Of a stretch of DNA of 64,000 nucleotides, positions 27,684-39,400 are shown piece after piece. The DNA comes from Chaunax sp. Z400 (lineage: Eukaryota; Chordata; Actinopteri; Lophiiformes; Chaunacidae). Every line of letters starts with the position of its first letter. Position 1 is the first letter of the stretch. Made by a program: the position numbers and the translations under genes. Location of the stretch: NCBI GenBank assembly GCA_037577475.1, contig CM075189.1, positions 32,482,839-32,546,838 on the forward strand, written 5' to 3'. The notes beneath the pieces were generated by a model. That model did no database searches, was not told where the DNA came from, and saw nothing but the letters and a program-made list of their open reading frames with translations.

Positions 27684-28080
27684 TTGGTTTGTAGTACCGG
27701 CTCTGCTCGACTCGACTCGTCTTGGTATCTGGTACTCCTCCTCAGGGTAGATGGACGCCGCACGAAACTGTTGTGGTGGGGTCTTCAACGGGACACACAC
27801 CTCTGGTGATCCTCTCATCAGCTGTTTAAGACAGGAACTTCTGCACCTCCTCAATATAGTGGTTGCAATAAAAAGGTTACAGTCGCTGAAGTAGCTTGGC
27901 TGTTAGAGTGTGGCGGCCATTGATTTCTGCTGTGCAGGATACATGGTGCATGTTGGGCATTGACCAATCAGTGGTCTCCGCAACGGAGGAGGTACTAAAA
28001 AAGGAGTGCCAGGTACTTTTTACCTAATGGTAAAGTAAAAAAGTACCTAGTCGAGTGGAGTAGCCGGTACTACACAGTGG
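27684..28080. mobile_element. MITE with inverted terminal repeats
   Basis: The left end TAGTACCGGCTCTGCTCGAC (from 27692) and the right end GTCGAGTGGAGTAGCCGG (from 28050), followed by TACTACACAGTGG, are inverted copies of each other with few mismatches. The body is about 390 bp and has no transposase frame. The sub-terminal words TACCAGGTACT-like and GACTCGACTCG match a non-autonomous DNA transposon that is frequent in fish and ends in CCACTG/CAGTGG. The left terminal CCACTG is eroded. The target-site duplication could not be fixed, so the superfamily is left open. Confidence 0.7.
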
Positions 28081-29223
28081 AAATGAAGCTCATGTTTTCT
28101 CCTTGTGTTATTATGTTAGGTCAATTTGTTTTGTCAGCATTTTGTTTAGATGCTGTTGTCTTTAGTAAAGTTTTATTGTGTTGACCTATTTTTTAGGCCT
28201 AGTTGTTAAATTTTTGGTTCATATAGTTTAATTGAATTTTTTGGGGTAAATTGGAGAAAAAAAATAAGATTTTTTCCCCCCACATTTTTCAACTTTAAAT
28301 CCTGTCTCCTCACAATGAGATTCACTCACTTTTGGCCAATCTCCTCTCATTTGTGCTTGCTGCATTGAAATTGCTAATGTTCACCTTGTCAGATTGTTTC
28401 AGAAGTTAAAAATTGTAAATCTGAAGCGTCGGATGCAGAATGTGATTCATGGCAACAGAAGAGCTCCACGCTCATTGCAAAGGTCATTCAGCTTACTTTA
28501 CAATAATGGTAAGAGCTGAGCTGATTAAAAACGTCTCTTGAATTAAAACCTATTATATGTCACCAGAAATCAGTCTTTTACATTCTTATTCATAATATGA
28601 ATGTGCAATTAAAAACAGGAACTCGGTGTACTTGGACACAGAATGTGCTTTTAAGTAAATACATTTAAAAGTGCCTTTTTTATTATGCAGAGAGAAGAGG
28701 CTATTAGTGCTTTGACACTTGAGGATAAGAGTATTTTTTGTCTTTTTAATGGGATGAGCTGCAGTTATTGCCTGTAGCTCATTCTGTGTGTGCCAGTACA
28801 TAAAAGCATTCATAGAGGACGTCTCTCCTGTGGCAACGAATGAGGAAAAGATTTTAGTTTCAAGTCGTAACCATATTCAACAAGTTCACCAGAATACCTC
28901 TTGTCAACATGCTAAAGCAAAAACAAGCTGATGATACAATGGCTTAAACCAATAATGGAAAGAATAATAATCAAAACATAAATAATTCAATTGGGAGTTA
29001 ATAGATATTCAGTTTTTTTTAATCATTTGCAACAAATTAATATTAAAATCTAATTCACAAAGTCCTTCTTATGTCTTGTTTATTTAATGTGCACAAAAGA
29101 TGAAACATAAAAATGCCTGTTTGTGCTTTTAATAGAGGTTAAGTCAAGCAAACACTGCAGAAGTTTTGGGCTGATTTAATCCTGATTCATCACTCCAATC
29201 AATCAAAAGATTAATCTGTTCTG
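28081..29223. other. Non-coding stretch
   Basis: No gene recognised. The part at 28360-28530 is free of simple repeats and mixed in composition, possibly a conserved non-coding element. Confidence 0.45.
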
Positions 29224-29510
29224 TTGTTGAGCCTAGTGAGAAATAATCTGTGGTTTCTCCTCATGTGCAAACCCATCACGAAACCTCGTCTTCCACCCCT
29301 TTACAGACTTTCCCACTTTTTTAAACTTGTTGCATTGTGCAGCTGCTCTGATCCTCTCATTGGTGCAGATGTGGAGGTACAATTAAAGCCTGGTGCATCT
29401 CATCAACACGGACAAGGGTAACTTCTGCATCTGGATGAGACACCAAGGGTTGAGCCAAAACAGTATTTCAGTATTTCAAGCCCTGGGAATGAGACCGGGC
29501 TGCTAAATGT
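29224..29510 (+). repeat. Unclassified interspersed repeat, copy B
   Basis: This is the plus-strand counterpart of the copy at 21480-21775. It keeps GTTGCATTGTGCAG near 29330, TTCTGCATCTGGATGAGAC near 29423-29441 and CTGGGAATGAGACCGGGC near 29483-29500. The inverted-repeat partner of the TCTGGATGAGAC word is mutated here, so the hairpin is weaker than in copy A. No open frame of note. Confidence 0.55.
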
Positions 29511-31755
29511 TGAAGATGTGACTTACCCTCCTCTGATATCTGGTGATAGTTATGACAAAAATACCAGGGTAAGCCAATCAGAGGCAGAGTAGGACGGGTC
29601 ATGGCATCACCATAGTAGGATTTGTACATTTCCAATGGATCAACTGTGTTTTTGTCTGTCAGTTCAATAGTTTAATGAAGACAAATGTCACCCTTACAGT
29701 CGCACTAGAGGAAAATACAGATGATCATCAAAGTTATCGAGGTTCATCCTGTGGGTACCACAACATTTATCATAGTCCCACTGATATTTCATTGTTGACC
29801 TAAATGGTGGACAGATTTATAGACCAACAGCGCCACCCATAGAGACGTGATGCTATCATGTAAGTGTTATGATCAATAAAAGATAAAGAGACTGAAAAAC
29901 TGCTGCATGGTGTCTCAGCGACTCACAGTTGCAGGCAGGTATTTATCAAGTACTTAAAAATATGATGTTGCATGAACATGAATTGATCTGTGCACAGGTT
30001 TTATGTGCAGCGGAACATTGTGTTGTTTAAATGGGGTGAGATAGAGCCCCTCCCCGCAGCTCACTGTGTTTGTCTCCGTCGCTTTACGAGCGCATTCATT
30101 AGAGGGGTGAATTGATTTTTGCAGGCAGTGTAGTTAATTATGGAAATGGTGGTGTTTCCTGCACATCTGCTCAACCAGTCTGTCCTCTTTGGGGTCTGAC
30201 AAATTACTTTATAGGAAACGCTGGAGTAATTGCAGGGAAATGTGTGTGCCTATGGAAATGTGGCTGTACTGTACATTTGTGCGCACACATGTTCAAACAC
30301 TCAAATGTCACTTCTTAGTTTTGTCATTCTGTACACAGTATAAAGGACAGCATACATCAGCATACACTTACACCCATGACTGATCATAATTACACACACA
30401 CACAATACCCTCTTCATGTGAAGGACATTTGAGATTGTCACACACATACTCCACAGATTTATGAGTGGAGTATTCATACAAACATGTGGACATGAAAAGT
30501 GACCAAATCACGAATGATTGATCTAAAACCTTGAATTTTGGAGGATTAATGATTTTTAAACTAAAGAGCCTTTTTAATGAAATACAAACACACACGTAAA
30601 ACGAATGCACTTGCAGCATTTCCTGAGGCAGAAGCCCACAATGCAACAGATTTCTTTGACTGAAGTCCTCTACATACAACATAACACAAGTTCCTGTGCC
30701 TGAAATGATGATTCATATTTGTTGTTCAACCAACAATCTGAAACAGGATGGTGTTCAGTTTAGAGTGACACAAATCCGAGCAGCATCTAATCCTCACACT
30801 GGAGACATTGGAAGCTAGAAATGACCTCCAAAGCTTTATCAAGGTCCCCTTAAAGTCCACTGAAATAGAAATAAAGTCATTATTCTGTAGGTTGCATATC
30901 CTATCATCTGTCTTGAGAAAATAAATCAGTACAGAAAAGGAAGCGATATACATTTCATGGTTTCCTTTTATAACGACACCCTCTTTTTTTTCTTTTTAAC
31001 ATATTCACTTTGCATCTGCATAATGATATTATTTAAACCCGAATCTGTGGTTGCATAACATTGCCAACATCACCGTTGTGTAATTGGCTGCTAGTAAAAA
31101 TGACCACCAGACAGCATCTCGGCACACAGGAGCCACACACTTTGAACCGCAGCTTTCAGCACAGTGTCTCATCTGGCAACAGGAGCGTTAGTCTTTTCAA
31201 GCACGTTGCTGAACAAGCTGCCATACAGACATCCTCCAGGGCCGACCTCTACCGCTAACAGTCAGATAATTGACTAATCAGCTGCAGATAAGGAAAGGTT
31301 GTCTGTCTGTGGCTTGTACTGGAAGCCTGGAGCACGAGTTACTTTACATTGTGTGCATGTGCACCAGCATGCCCACTTAGAGGCAGAATGACAAAGCATG
31401 TATTTGATGTATCATATTTTATTTTATTATATTTATTATATATTTCATTTCACTAATATAAATACAAATTTAATAACCTCAATATGCCTGTATGTCAGAA
31501 TAGGTAGTAATTGAGTTTTTAGTCTGGTTTTAATTGGATGTAGTATTTTGCCAACAGAAAAGATCCAAAACATCATGTTCTTAACTTATTCATGCATCTT
31601 TATCTTGTATCTTATTCTTGCAGCTTAGTCAGAAAAAAATCCAGCATTTTAAACAAGGCCAGCATAATATGTCTAAAGTTACATTAAAAAACATATGGGA
31701 CGAAATTACAAGCAATGAGAACTTCAAACATGCTTTATACAATTTATTATTATTA
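29511..31755. other. Non-coding stretch
   Basis: No gene recognised. The part at 30040-30290 has words such as TAGTTAATTATGGAAATGG and a mixed composition, so it is a candidate conserved element. (TTAT)-rich text lies near 31415-31450 and a short (TTA)n run near 31741-31757. Confidence 0.45.
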
Positions 31756-31979
31756 TTGTGCAGAGAAGGGATGAGGAGTATATCAGGAGAAGGATGAGGA
31801 GGATGGAGCTGACAGGTAAAGAGGAGAAGAGGAAGATCAAAGGGGAGTTTAAAGGATGTGGTGAGGGAGGACATGCAGGTGGTTGATGTGACAGAGGAAG
31901 ATGTGGGAGAAAAGGTGAGATGGAGACGGATGATCTGCTGTGGCGACCCCTACGCTGAAAGAAAGAAAGAAAGAAGACG
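31756..31979 (+). mobile_element. LINE 3' terminal fragment
   Basis: The segment reads like the end of a fish non-LTR retrotransposon: GTGCAGAGAAGGGATGAG, GAAGAGGAAGATCAAAG, GGACATGCAGGTGGTTG, then GGATGATCTGCTGTGGCGAC followed by CCC and a (GAAA)n tail at about 31960-31976. In intact copies this encodes the last residues of the reverse-transcriptase protein, ending just before the CGACCCCTAA-type 3' end. Several frameshifts are present here. The minus-strand fragment near 63.5 kb shares the GTGGYGACCCCTA terminus. Confidence 0.75.
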
Positions 31980-32060
31980 ACTTCTTACCATTTGAAGTCA
32001 TTACGCTGGACTCTCTGACCTCTCATTTCCATTGAGCACACACTGGTGTATCTGACTTAG

Positions 32061-32418
32061 ACTGAAATCAACCTGGTGTGACACTGGATGACCAGCTGTC
32101 CTTCTATGCTAACAGTCCATGTGCCATCTGACCTCTGCAGCTCATCCAGAATGCAGCAGCCCGGCTGGTTTTACACTACACACACACTACACATCTCCTC
32201 CAGTGGCTAACGGCGGCTGATAAAATCTGATTCAATACAGCGCTATTCTCTTGTTGTGGATGGCTCAGGCCCATCCAACATTCAGGACACGGTCAAAGCA
32301 GACACACCAGCCCATCACGCACAGCTACTGCCAATCTGGTAGCTACACCCTCACTATGAAGGGATCCTGGCTCCACAGTGGTGAGATCAGGACAGCAGAA
32401 TCTCTCCACATCTTTGTA
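32061..32418 (+). pseudogene. L2-like LINE fragment, 5' side of an insertion
   Basis: The plus strand reads degraded reverse-transcriptase C-terminal segments: PGVTLDDQLSFYAN at about 32072-32113, LIQNAAARLV at about 32141-32171, then LLQWL, and later EIRTAESLHIF ending near 32416. These match the usual order of an L2-type fish LINE, with the part between the first two segments deleted and several in-frame stops. The LINE is interrupted at 32418 by a later insertion, and its 3' tail resumes at 33314. Confidence 0.75.
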
Positions 32419-32599
32419 GGTGAAGTGCAGTTCAAAAATAGGACCCAAGCGCAGACGACACAGGGGCAGAGACAGAAGATTAAGTAAACCAAAAATACTT
32501 TAATGACGAATTCAGGATGAGTGCAGGCAGGCATGAAGCAAAACAGAAATGTTAATAAGGTCCATGATGGAAACTAATTTAGTCCAACCTAGAAATCCA

Positions 32600-32620
32600 A
32601 TAATAATAATAATAATAATA
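32600..32620. repeat. (TAA)7 microsatellite
   Basis: Perfect trinucleotide run inside the inserted element. Confidence 0.95.
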
Positions 32621-32740
32621 CCACAACACAAAATCCAAAAACCAAGCAAAGTCCATAAAATACAAAACTCACGACAAAATAACTTACTGGGAAATCCAAG
32701 AGGAAAAACAGGAGAAATCAGAGGAAAAGACGAGGCAAAG

Positions 32741-32880
32741 CAGGGCAAAAACAGCAAGGCAAAAACAGCAAGGCAAAAACAGCAAGGCAAAAACAGCAAG
32801 GCAAAAACAGCAAGGCAAAGACAGCAAGGAAAAAACAGCAAGGCAAAAACAGCAGGGCAAAAACAGCAAGGCAAAAACAG
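32741..32880. repeat. 14-bp minisatellite, ten units
   Basis: Ten head-to-tail units of CAAGGCAAAAACAG, each exactly 14 bases, with single-base variants (CAGGGC, CAAGGA, AAAGACAG). It is internal to the inserted element. The long minus-strand frame across it (Leu-Phe-Leu-Pro-Cys-Cys-like repeats) and the plus-strand Lys/Gln-rich frame arise from the repeat and are not genes. Confidence 0.95.
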
Positions 32881-33313
32881 CAGGGCAAGGCAGGGTAAAA
32901 AGAGTGTCACTGAGGTACACTGGGAATAACGGAGGAACTGACACAGAGGACAGAACCAAACAGACTTTAATACACAGAGTGATGAGACAATGACACACAG
33001 GTGGAACAGGGAGGAGGAGAGAATCAGAGACAGGGGGAAACACTCAGGCAATCACAGAGGAGGGAAAATGGAGAGAAGGGGAAACCTTAAAGGGGAAAAC
33101 ATAAGGATAAACTAATCATAAGACAGAGCAAACAAACACAGGGAAAGGGAGCAAACTGGAACTAAAAACATGGAAGACCGAAACAGAGACAAGGAGAACA
33201 AATCGTTTAAAGATCACAACCAAACACAGGAAATGCAAAGCAAAAACACATGGCAGGGAAAATAGTTTCAAAATAAAACAGGAAACCGGCAATCTAAATA
33301 CAGAACCATGACA

Positions 33314-33370
33314 TTGTAAGTCTGCACTTATAAGTGTCCTTGGAAAAAAGCATCATGTAAATACATATAT
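33314..33370 (+). mobile_element. L2-like LINE 3' tail, resumed after insertion
   Basis: The words CACTTATAAGTGTCCTTGG, AAAAAAGCATCATGTAAAT resemble the common fish L2 tail (roughly GTAAGTCGCTTTGGATAAAAG...). Placed after EIRTAESLHIF at 32416, it gives the expected order of the LINE end once the insertion is removed. Confidence 0.55.
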
Positions 33371-34621
33371 GTGTCTACACACCGTCAACACAGCTGCAAT
33401 CTCTGTAAAAGTACAGGACAAATCATTAGCCCTCATGATCTGACAACCTGCCTTAAGTGATGACGGCTTGAGACAAACTGACAAGTACAATATTTGCTCC
33501 AAGCAAGCATGCAATGATGTGTGTTGACATGAACTGAAATAGACCTAATTGGTGGGTAAGGCATGCAGTCAGGTCAGTCTGTGGAGATGACAGCATTGGT
33601 AGCACATACATGAGGGATGATGACAGTCATATGCAGTAAAATCCTGACATGAAAACTCACCGATGGATGTCTCTCACTCATTCACATAAGAATTGAGTGT
33701 TGTCACCTAAACCTGCAGCTTCCCTCTGCTTTTTTTAGTACAGCATGCTCTGGTTGTCTCTCGGCTCTCATAGAGTTGGCTTTGTCACAGCAGGCAGCTG
33801 TTTTCATTGACAAAGACTAAAAACCCACTCTACACTAACTGTTCAGCAACAAATAGCACACAGACAAAGCTAACAACCAGCTGCTGATATTGTGTTGTTG
33901 TTGTTTTTTTTCCAGATATTTGTTTGTGGAGACCAGAAAGAGAGTGAATACTTCACTTGGTGACCAGAAACTCCAACAGAATTACAATGTTGTGCATAAA
34001 TGCTGAACCAACCATGACTAAATGTTATTTTCTTTTTCCTACAACCCCAAAGTTAATGTAGTTTTAAAGAGATGGTTACATTTTCAAACTGACCTTGACT
34101 ACTGGTCCCTAAAGAGGGTTTCTTCATACAATGTAAAAATGTGAGGTTACTCACAGGTGAGTGACTCAGTAATCTAACAAGTGTTCATGCTAATTAGAAG
34201 GCTAGTGCATTTCTTCTTGCCTGGTTTGGGTGTAGTTGTTCATGACGAGAGGGAGGCTGACTTACACACAATTTTTCTCCTGGGCTGAAAAATGAGAGAG
34301 AAATGTTTGCACCTGTGTTGCTGATCTTTATACCGTGTCGTATGCAAAAATGTGACCATACATTTTGCGGTGGTCTCTTTTGTGACAATACAGACAATGA
34401 TATATTCCAAGTATCTGCTATTCATTCAGTATTTACACAGTAGATGCACACAGAGTAGGCCAGTGATAACAGAGCAGGTCAAATTTGTCACAATAGGTAA
34501 TGACAGCAAAGGCGTAAATGAGTGTTTTCAAATGTTGTTGACTGGCAGCTCACTTCCTATTTAAAGGGTTAGAATTATGCCTAAAGCTTAAAAGTATGCC
34601 CAACACTAACCCCTTAATAAG
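33371..34621. other. Non-coding stretch
   Basis: No gene recognised; mixed unique sequence. Confidence 0.5.
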
Positions 34622-34686
<65 letters not shown>

Positions 34687-35310
34687 ATAGATAAATAGAT
34701 AGATAGATAGATAATAGATAGATAATAGATAAATAGATAGATAGATATATAGATAGATAGATAGATAGAGATAGATAGATGATAGATAGATAGATAGATA
34801 GATGATAAATAGATGATAGATAGATAATAGATAGACAGATGATAGATAGATGATAGATAGATGATAGATAGACAGATGATAGACAGATGATAGATAGATG
34901 ATAGATAGATGATAGATAGACAGATGATAGACAGATGATAGATAGATGATAGATAGATGATAGATAGATAGAGAGATAGATAGGTAGATAGATAGATAAT
35001 AAATAGATGATAGATAGATAATAGATAGACAGATGATAGATAGATGATAGATAGATGATAGATAGATGATAGATAGATGATAGATAGATAATAGATAGAC
35101 AGATGATAGACAGATGATAGATAGATGATAGATAGATGATAGATAGATAGATGATAGATAGATGATAGATAGACAGATGATAGATAGATGATAGATAGAT
35201 GATAGATAGACAGATGATAGATAGATGATAGATAATAGATAGATAATAGATAGATAGATGATAGATAGATAGATAGATAGATAATATATATATATATACA
35301 CACATATATA
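34622..35310. repeat. Large GATA/GACA array
   Basis: Nearly 690 bases are built from GATA with interspersed GATGATA, GACAGATGATA and GATAAATA variants, ending in (TA)n. Blocks such as GACAGATGATAGACAGATG recur 48 bases apart at 34871 and 34919, so a higher-order pattern exists. All three minus-strand frames stay open because every frame of the repeat lacks stops (Tyr-Leu-Ser-Ile/His peptides); they are not genes. Confidence 0.97.
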
Positions 35311-36435
35311 TGATGTGTATCCATGTGTTTCCTACCTCGGTAATTTGACTGTGCAGAAATGAAAATGATATGTTTCCAAATTTCAACATAGATCTTGAGT
35401 TGAGCATTGTTCACAAATAAGTTGAATTAAACTTCTGAAATTTGTATTTTTACTTGATGTTTTTACTGAGAAGCAGAATAAAGCCAATGACCTAAATTAT
35501 ACAGTATGTATGTATACAAATATACATACTGTATGTAAAACAACGTCACAGTCTAGTTTGACTGAAAGGTGTACTTAAAAAAAAAACTAAAAAAAAACAA
35601 CAACAATGAAATACTTAAAAGAACATTTTAGAAAAATAAAATTCACAAACACTTTACACTCTAGTGCCTTTATTCAAATGAGACGGGGTTGCTGGTGGTA
35701 AATAAAACTGTGTAAACACCACGTGAATCAGTTCTTTCTATCACTCTGTTTCTGCCATTTACCATTGTGTGTATTTAATTCCTTAACATTTATTCCAGCC
35801 TGGTGGGCGAACTCAACTCTTCTCACTTCTCTGCAAATAAAAAAGGTAAACAAGCACCTTATTCTAATGACCCGGCTGTTTATCCCACTTGAATCTGCAA
35901 AGTGCTCCTCAATTACCCTTCCACCGAGGAGTGTCCTTTACATGCTGGTGGTAATGCAAATCATTCCCAACAATAATACGAAACACTGGCTCATCATCAT
36001 GCTAATCAATGCCAGTCATTTAAACCTGGAGTTTGGGACATAAATGAACGGCTCTTACATGAAGCCGTAAGCACATCAGCGGCGTTTCTGTTTGTACTCT
36101 CATTGCCAGAGGGGGGAGACAAAAGTTACAGATGGCAGCTTTTTACAGTCAAGCAATGTTTTATTTAAGGCCAAAGATAGGGTACCTCATGTAAAGACAA
36201 CTCACACACACACAAACACACACGAGGTAGTAATGTCATTAACTTCTAATAAGCGCTGCCTACTTATTTCTCTCTCCTCTGTGGATGTGTGTCACCATAT
36301 CACAGGGCTCCTGAGGGCTGTGCCATATCCATGTTGTTCTTTCATTACCGTGGGTTTATGGAGATTTACATGGATATTGATGTAGGTTTGGGCCTTAAAC
36401 CAGAGGGGCTTAGGCAATCATGCAGTTGATTGTGC

Positions 36436-36444
<9 letters not shown>
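35311..36444. other. Non-coding stretch, possible conserved element
   Basis: A near-palindrome TACAGTATGTATGTATA..TATACATACTGTA lies at 35500-35533. The part at about 35860-36060 has few simple repeats and contains a POU octamer ATGCAAAT at 35954-35961 and GCTAATCAAT at 36001-36010, typical of vertebrate enhancer-like non-coding DNA; conservation cannot be tested here. Confidence 0.45.

Positions 36445-36482
<38 letters not shown>
36445..36482. repeat. (TG)n microsatellite
   Basis: About 19 TG units preceded by TATATATA. Confidence 0.95.
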
Positions 36483-36489
<7 letters not shown>

Positions 36490-39400
36490 AAGAGGGTGGG
36501 GGTGGGTCAGGAGGTAGATCGTCATTCACTTGATGAAAAAAAGTATAAGACATAAAAGCCTGTCAGCTCAGATCAACGATCTCCCTCCCCTCATCCCCCC
36601 TCAGTCTCTCGAGTGACAGGCTACATTTGCATTGCCAGCTTAAATCATGCTTATTTCACCCGTGTGACACAGAGAGAGTCACATGATCATGCATTTGACG
36701 CTTTATGCGAGCAGGGAGATCCCAAGTGCATCAATCCCAACAACAAGTGGTGAGGAGACAGCTCAAAATGTCAAACAATGGTTTGTGCACAGGCACAGAA
36801 GATGAGAATGAGAAGCACAATAAAGGCAATCATCAACGGAGAATTGAGCTTTTCATCAACATTGAAAATATATTTAAAACAACACTAAATAAGAAATTAT
36901 TTTTATAGTCCAGTTTGTGTACAGATAACGTAAAGGGGATTAAGTTCATCTCCATGGAATGACGTTTAGAACAGTCTTTAATTATACACAAACCTAAACT
37001 TAAATACAAGCTTTTCAGCTCTACTAACACAATAACACAACTGCAGGAACGCTTTCCAGCGTCAGTCCAGATGTGTCCCTCACGTCACACACATGCAGGC
37101 CGACAGCTCCAGGTCCATCATGCTGCACTATAAGGGAGGAAGTGCATTCAGTTCAACACAAAAGACCTGGAATGATGATCTCTTTCCCTGACCACCCCTA
37201 CTCCACCTCTCTCTCTCTCTATTCTGCACTAACCATAACCACACTGCCACAGCACCGTACTGAGTTACACAGTGGTGAAAATTGTTCTATAGATTCTGAT
37301 GTGTATAGTTTTGCTCAGGGCTGATATCCTACCTGCAATATGACACTTTGTAAGACCAGAGAGACTTAGAAGAGACAATGGGAAGAGATGAAGAGAAAAA
37401 AAACAACCTTTTAAGAAACTTCAAAAGTGTCTATAGCTTACAATTGTATCAAATTTATGATGATGTAATGACATTTTCATGTTTCAATAGAGACATATCA
37501 GCAGCTTATCTTCTGGAAACCTGATCTACCCTCAGTCACCTCCTAAGCCTGATCACTTACTGTCCTCTGTGCCATACATGAGATCATACATGCAACTATA
37601 CAGCTGTGCATGCTGATGTAAATGAATCATGGGAATGCCATTATTGAACTGTGCCATATGCTGCTGTGATGTTAATGCATAATGGAAATTCCTTTATTAT
37701 CTTATGGAATTTCCACCCTGCGTTGCTGGTGATTTACAACAATATGGCTTCATACATTACAATAAACAAGTGGGTTATGAAGCAGCTGTACCTCTACAAC
37801 TGCCCTCCTGGGTGATATAACATTGTAGCTCATATACTGCAATTACCAGAGCTGTGAGCAATTTTTTAATCGTGTCTCTGTTCTATTACCTTTTTTTTAT
37901 ACAGACTGTGGGTGTCCAATTCAGGCAGCTTTTAGGCATGTCTGAATATGCTCTATGTTAATTTCTGACGCACAGTGTTACAGACAACAGGAAGTCACTC
38001 CTTTCAGTCGATGGATGCTATGAATGATCATGAATGTGTGTGCTTTACAGTTCCTGAGGGACTGTTGGCGCGGAGATGAAAAGAAAAGGCTCATGAGTGC
38101 AGCATGGATACATGTCCTGTGAGGATCAACACCATACCATGTGTTGTGTGTGAAAAGCCATTAATACAGATGGAGCCACAGATCTTCATTACATCATTAG
38201 GTGAGCTTCACATCATGAATGATAACATAAAAAAAACAATGTCTTTATGTTTGTATGAACTTTGTATGAGTTGTCACTAGTTTGTATCACTGTGTTGGTG
38301 GATCCCTCACTCATTCCTTAATACTTACTCACATATCTGTAGCCTATTGTAAGTGTTTTATTAATAAAAAGATTAATAAACAGATACATGTTATTAAAGT
38401 ATGTCTTATGCCGAAACAGCCATGGCACTGCACAGAACCCCTCTGCACCTTTTGAATAAATAAGCCTCTATATAAATCTTGCTGTAACGTGTATGCAGCA
38501 TGATGGACTGGTTACATTCCCCTGATCCTGACAGCGACATTAATAGAATTCACACCTCCTCTGTAGGTCTTTAATTTCCATACTAATGCACTGTCACATG
38601 GTATTCCTTTGGCGACACTGACAGCACAAAACTGCCCTGACAGCTCGCACGACAAAGGGAAGAATTACGTATACAGGTCTGTCATTCAAACAAAGTCTTG
38701 AAGACATTCATTCACTGCTTGTTAGGATTTTTGTTCACGCTTTTGTGGAACTTTTAATTGATTTCCAAACCACCTTTTTTCAATGTTTGCTCTATTTTGG
38801 AGCATGAGCCGGTGTCAGTATCTCCATATACCTTGTAGAGATGAGGTTTACCCCAGCATGTTGATACAATGCTAACAGATATCTTCCCACCTAGAGGCCT
38901 CCACTGTGTCACTTGCGGGCCTCATGAGGGGACCATGCCTGTGGCATAACATCAGTCTGTACATGCTGAAGCGTTCTGATAAGATGGCCTGTGATCCACT
39001 GGGGATAGTGTTATTGGCATGCATGAAAAATAAAGAATGAGCGACAGGGTCAGCGCTGCAAATTATCTCTAAACCCGCTCCGAAGAGACAGACGAGATGA
39101 GGTTAAAAGAAACAGAGTGGTGGAAAAATTCAGAGAAAGACAGAGAGGAGGTTGGAGGAGGAAAACAGAGCAAGGGGAGGGAATAAGATGCTCGGTAGCA
39201 GCTCCACAATATTGGACACTGGGGCGCCCGCTGAGGCCTGCATGTTTAATGTTTGCCTGCTCCACACCTGATCAACTGAATGGGTTGATGACGAACTGAT
39301 AAATTGAATCAGGTGTAATGGAAAAGGGAAACACCTAAAATATGCAGGAGAAGAAGTCCCTGACTCAGTGACCAGTTAGGTAATATGTGCACCCGGGTCT

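Larger units (their letters stand above)
32419..33313 (-). mobile_element. LTR-like dispersed element inserted in a LINE
   Basis: An 895-bp insertion is bounded by the direct repeat TTGTA at 32414-32418 and 33314-33318. Read on the minus strand it starts TGTCATGGTTCTG, similar to the start of the element at 2913, and ends near CTGCACTTCACC. It contains a (TAA)7 run at 32600-32620 and a 14-bp minisatellite at 32741-32880. A 5-bp duplication fits LTR-type integration, but the 3' end is not a clean CA and no protease, polymerase or integrase frame is visible. It is therefore a non-autonomous or solo-LTR-like element, class unproven. Confidence 0.65.

Noticed and set aside
32512..33051. 179-codon minus-strand frame rich in Leu, Phe, Cys and Pro
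   Set aside because: Produced by the 14-bp minisatellite and pyrimidine-rich text of a dispersed element; a second overlapping frame is equally open.
34550..35414. Three long minus-strand open frames (up to 285 codons) of Tyr-Leu-Ser-Ile/His repeats
   Set aside because: They lie wholly over the GATA array and stay open in every frame because the tetranucleotide has no stop; no gene signals.
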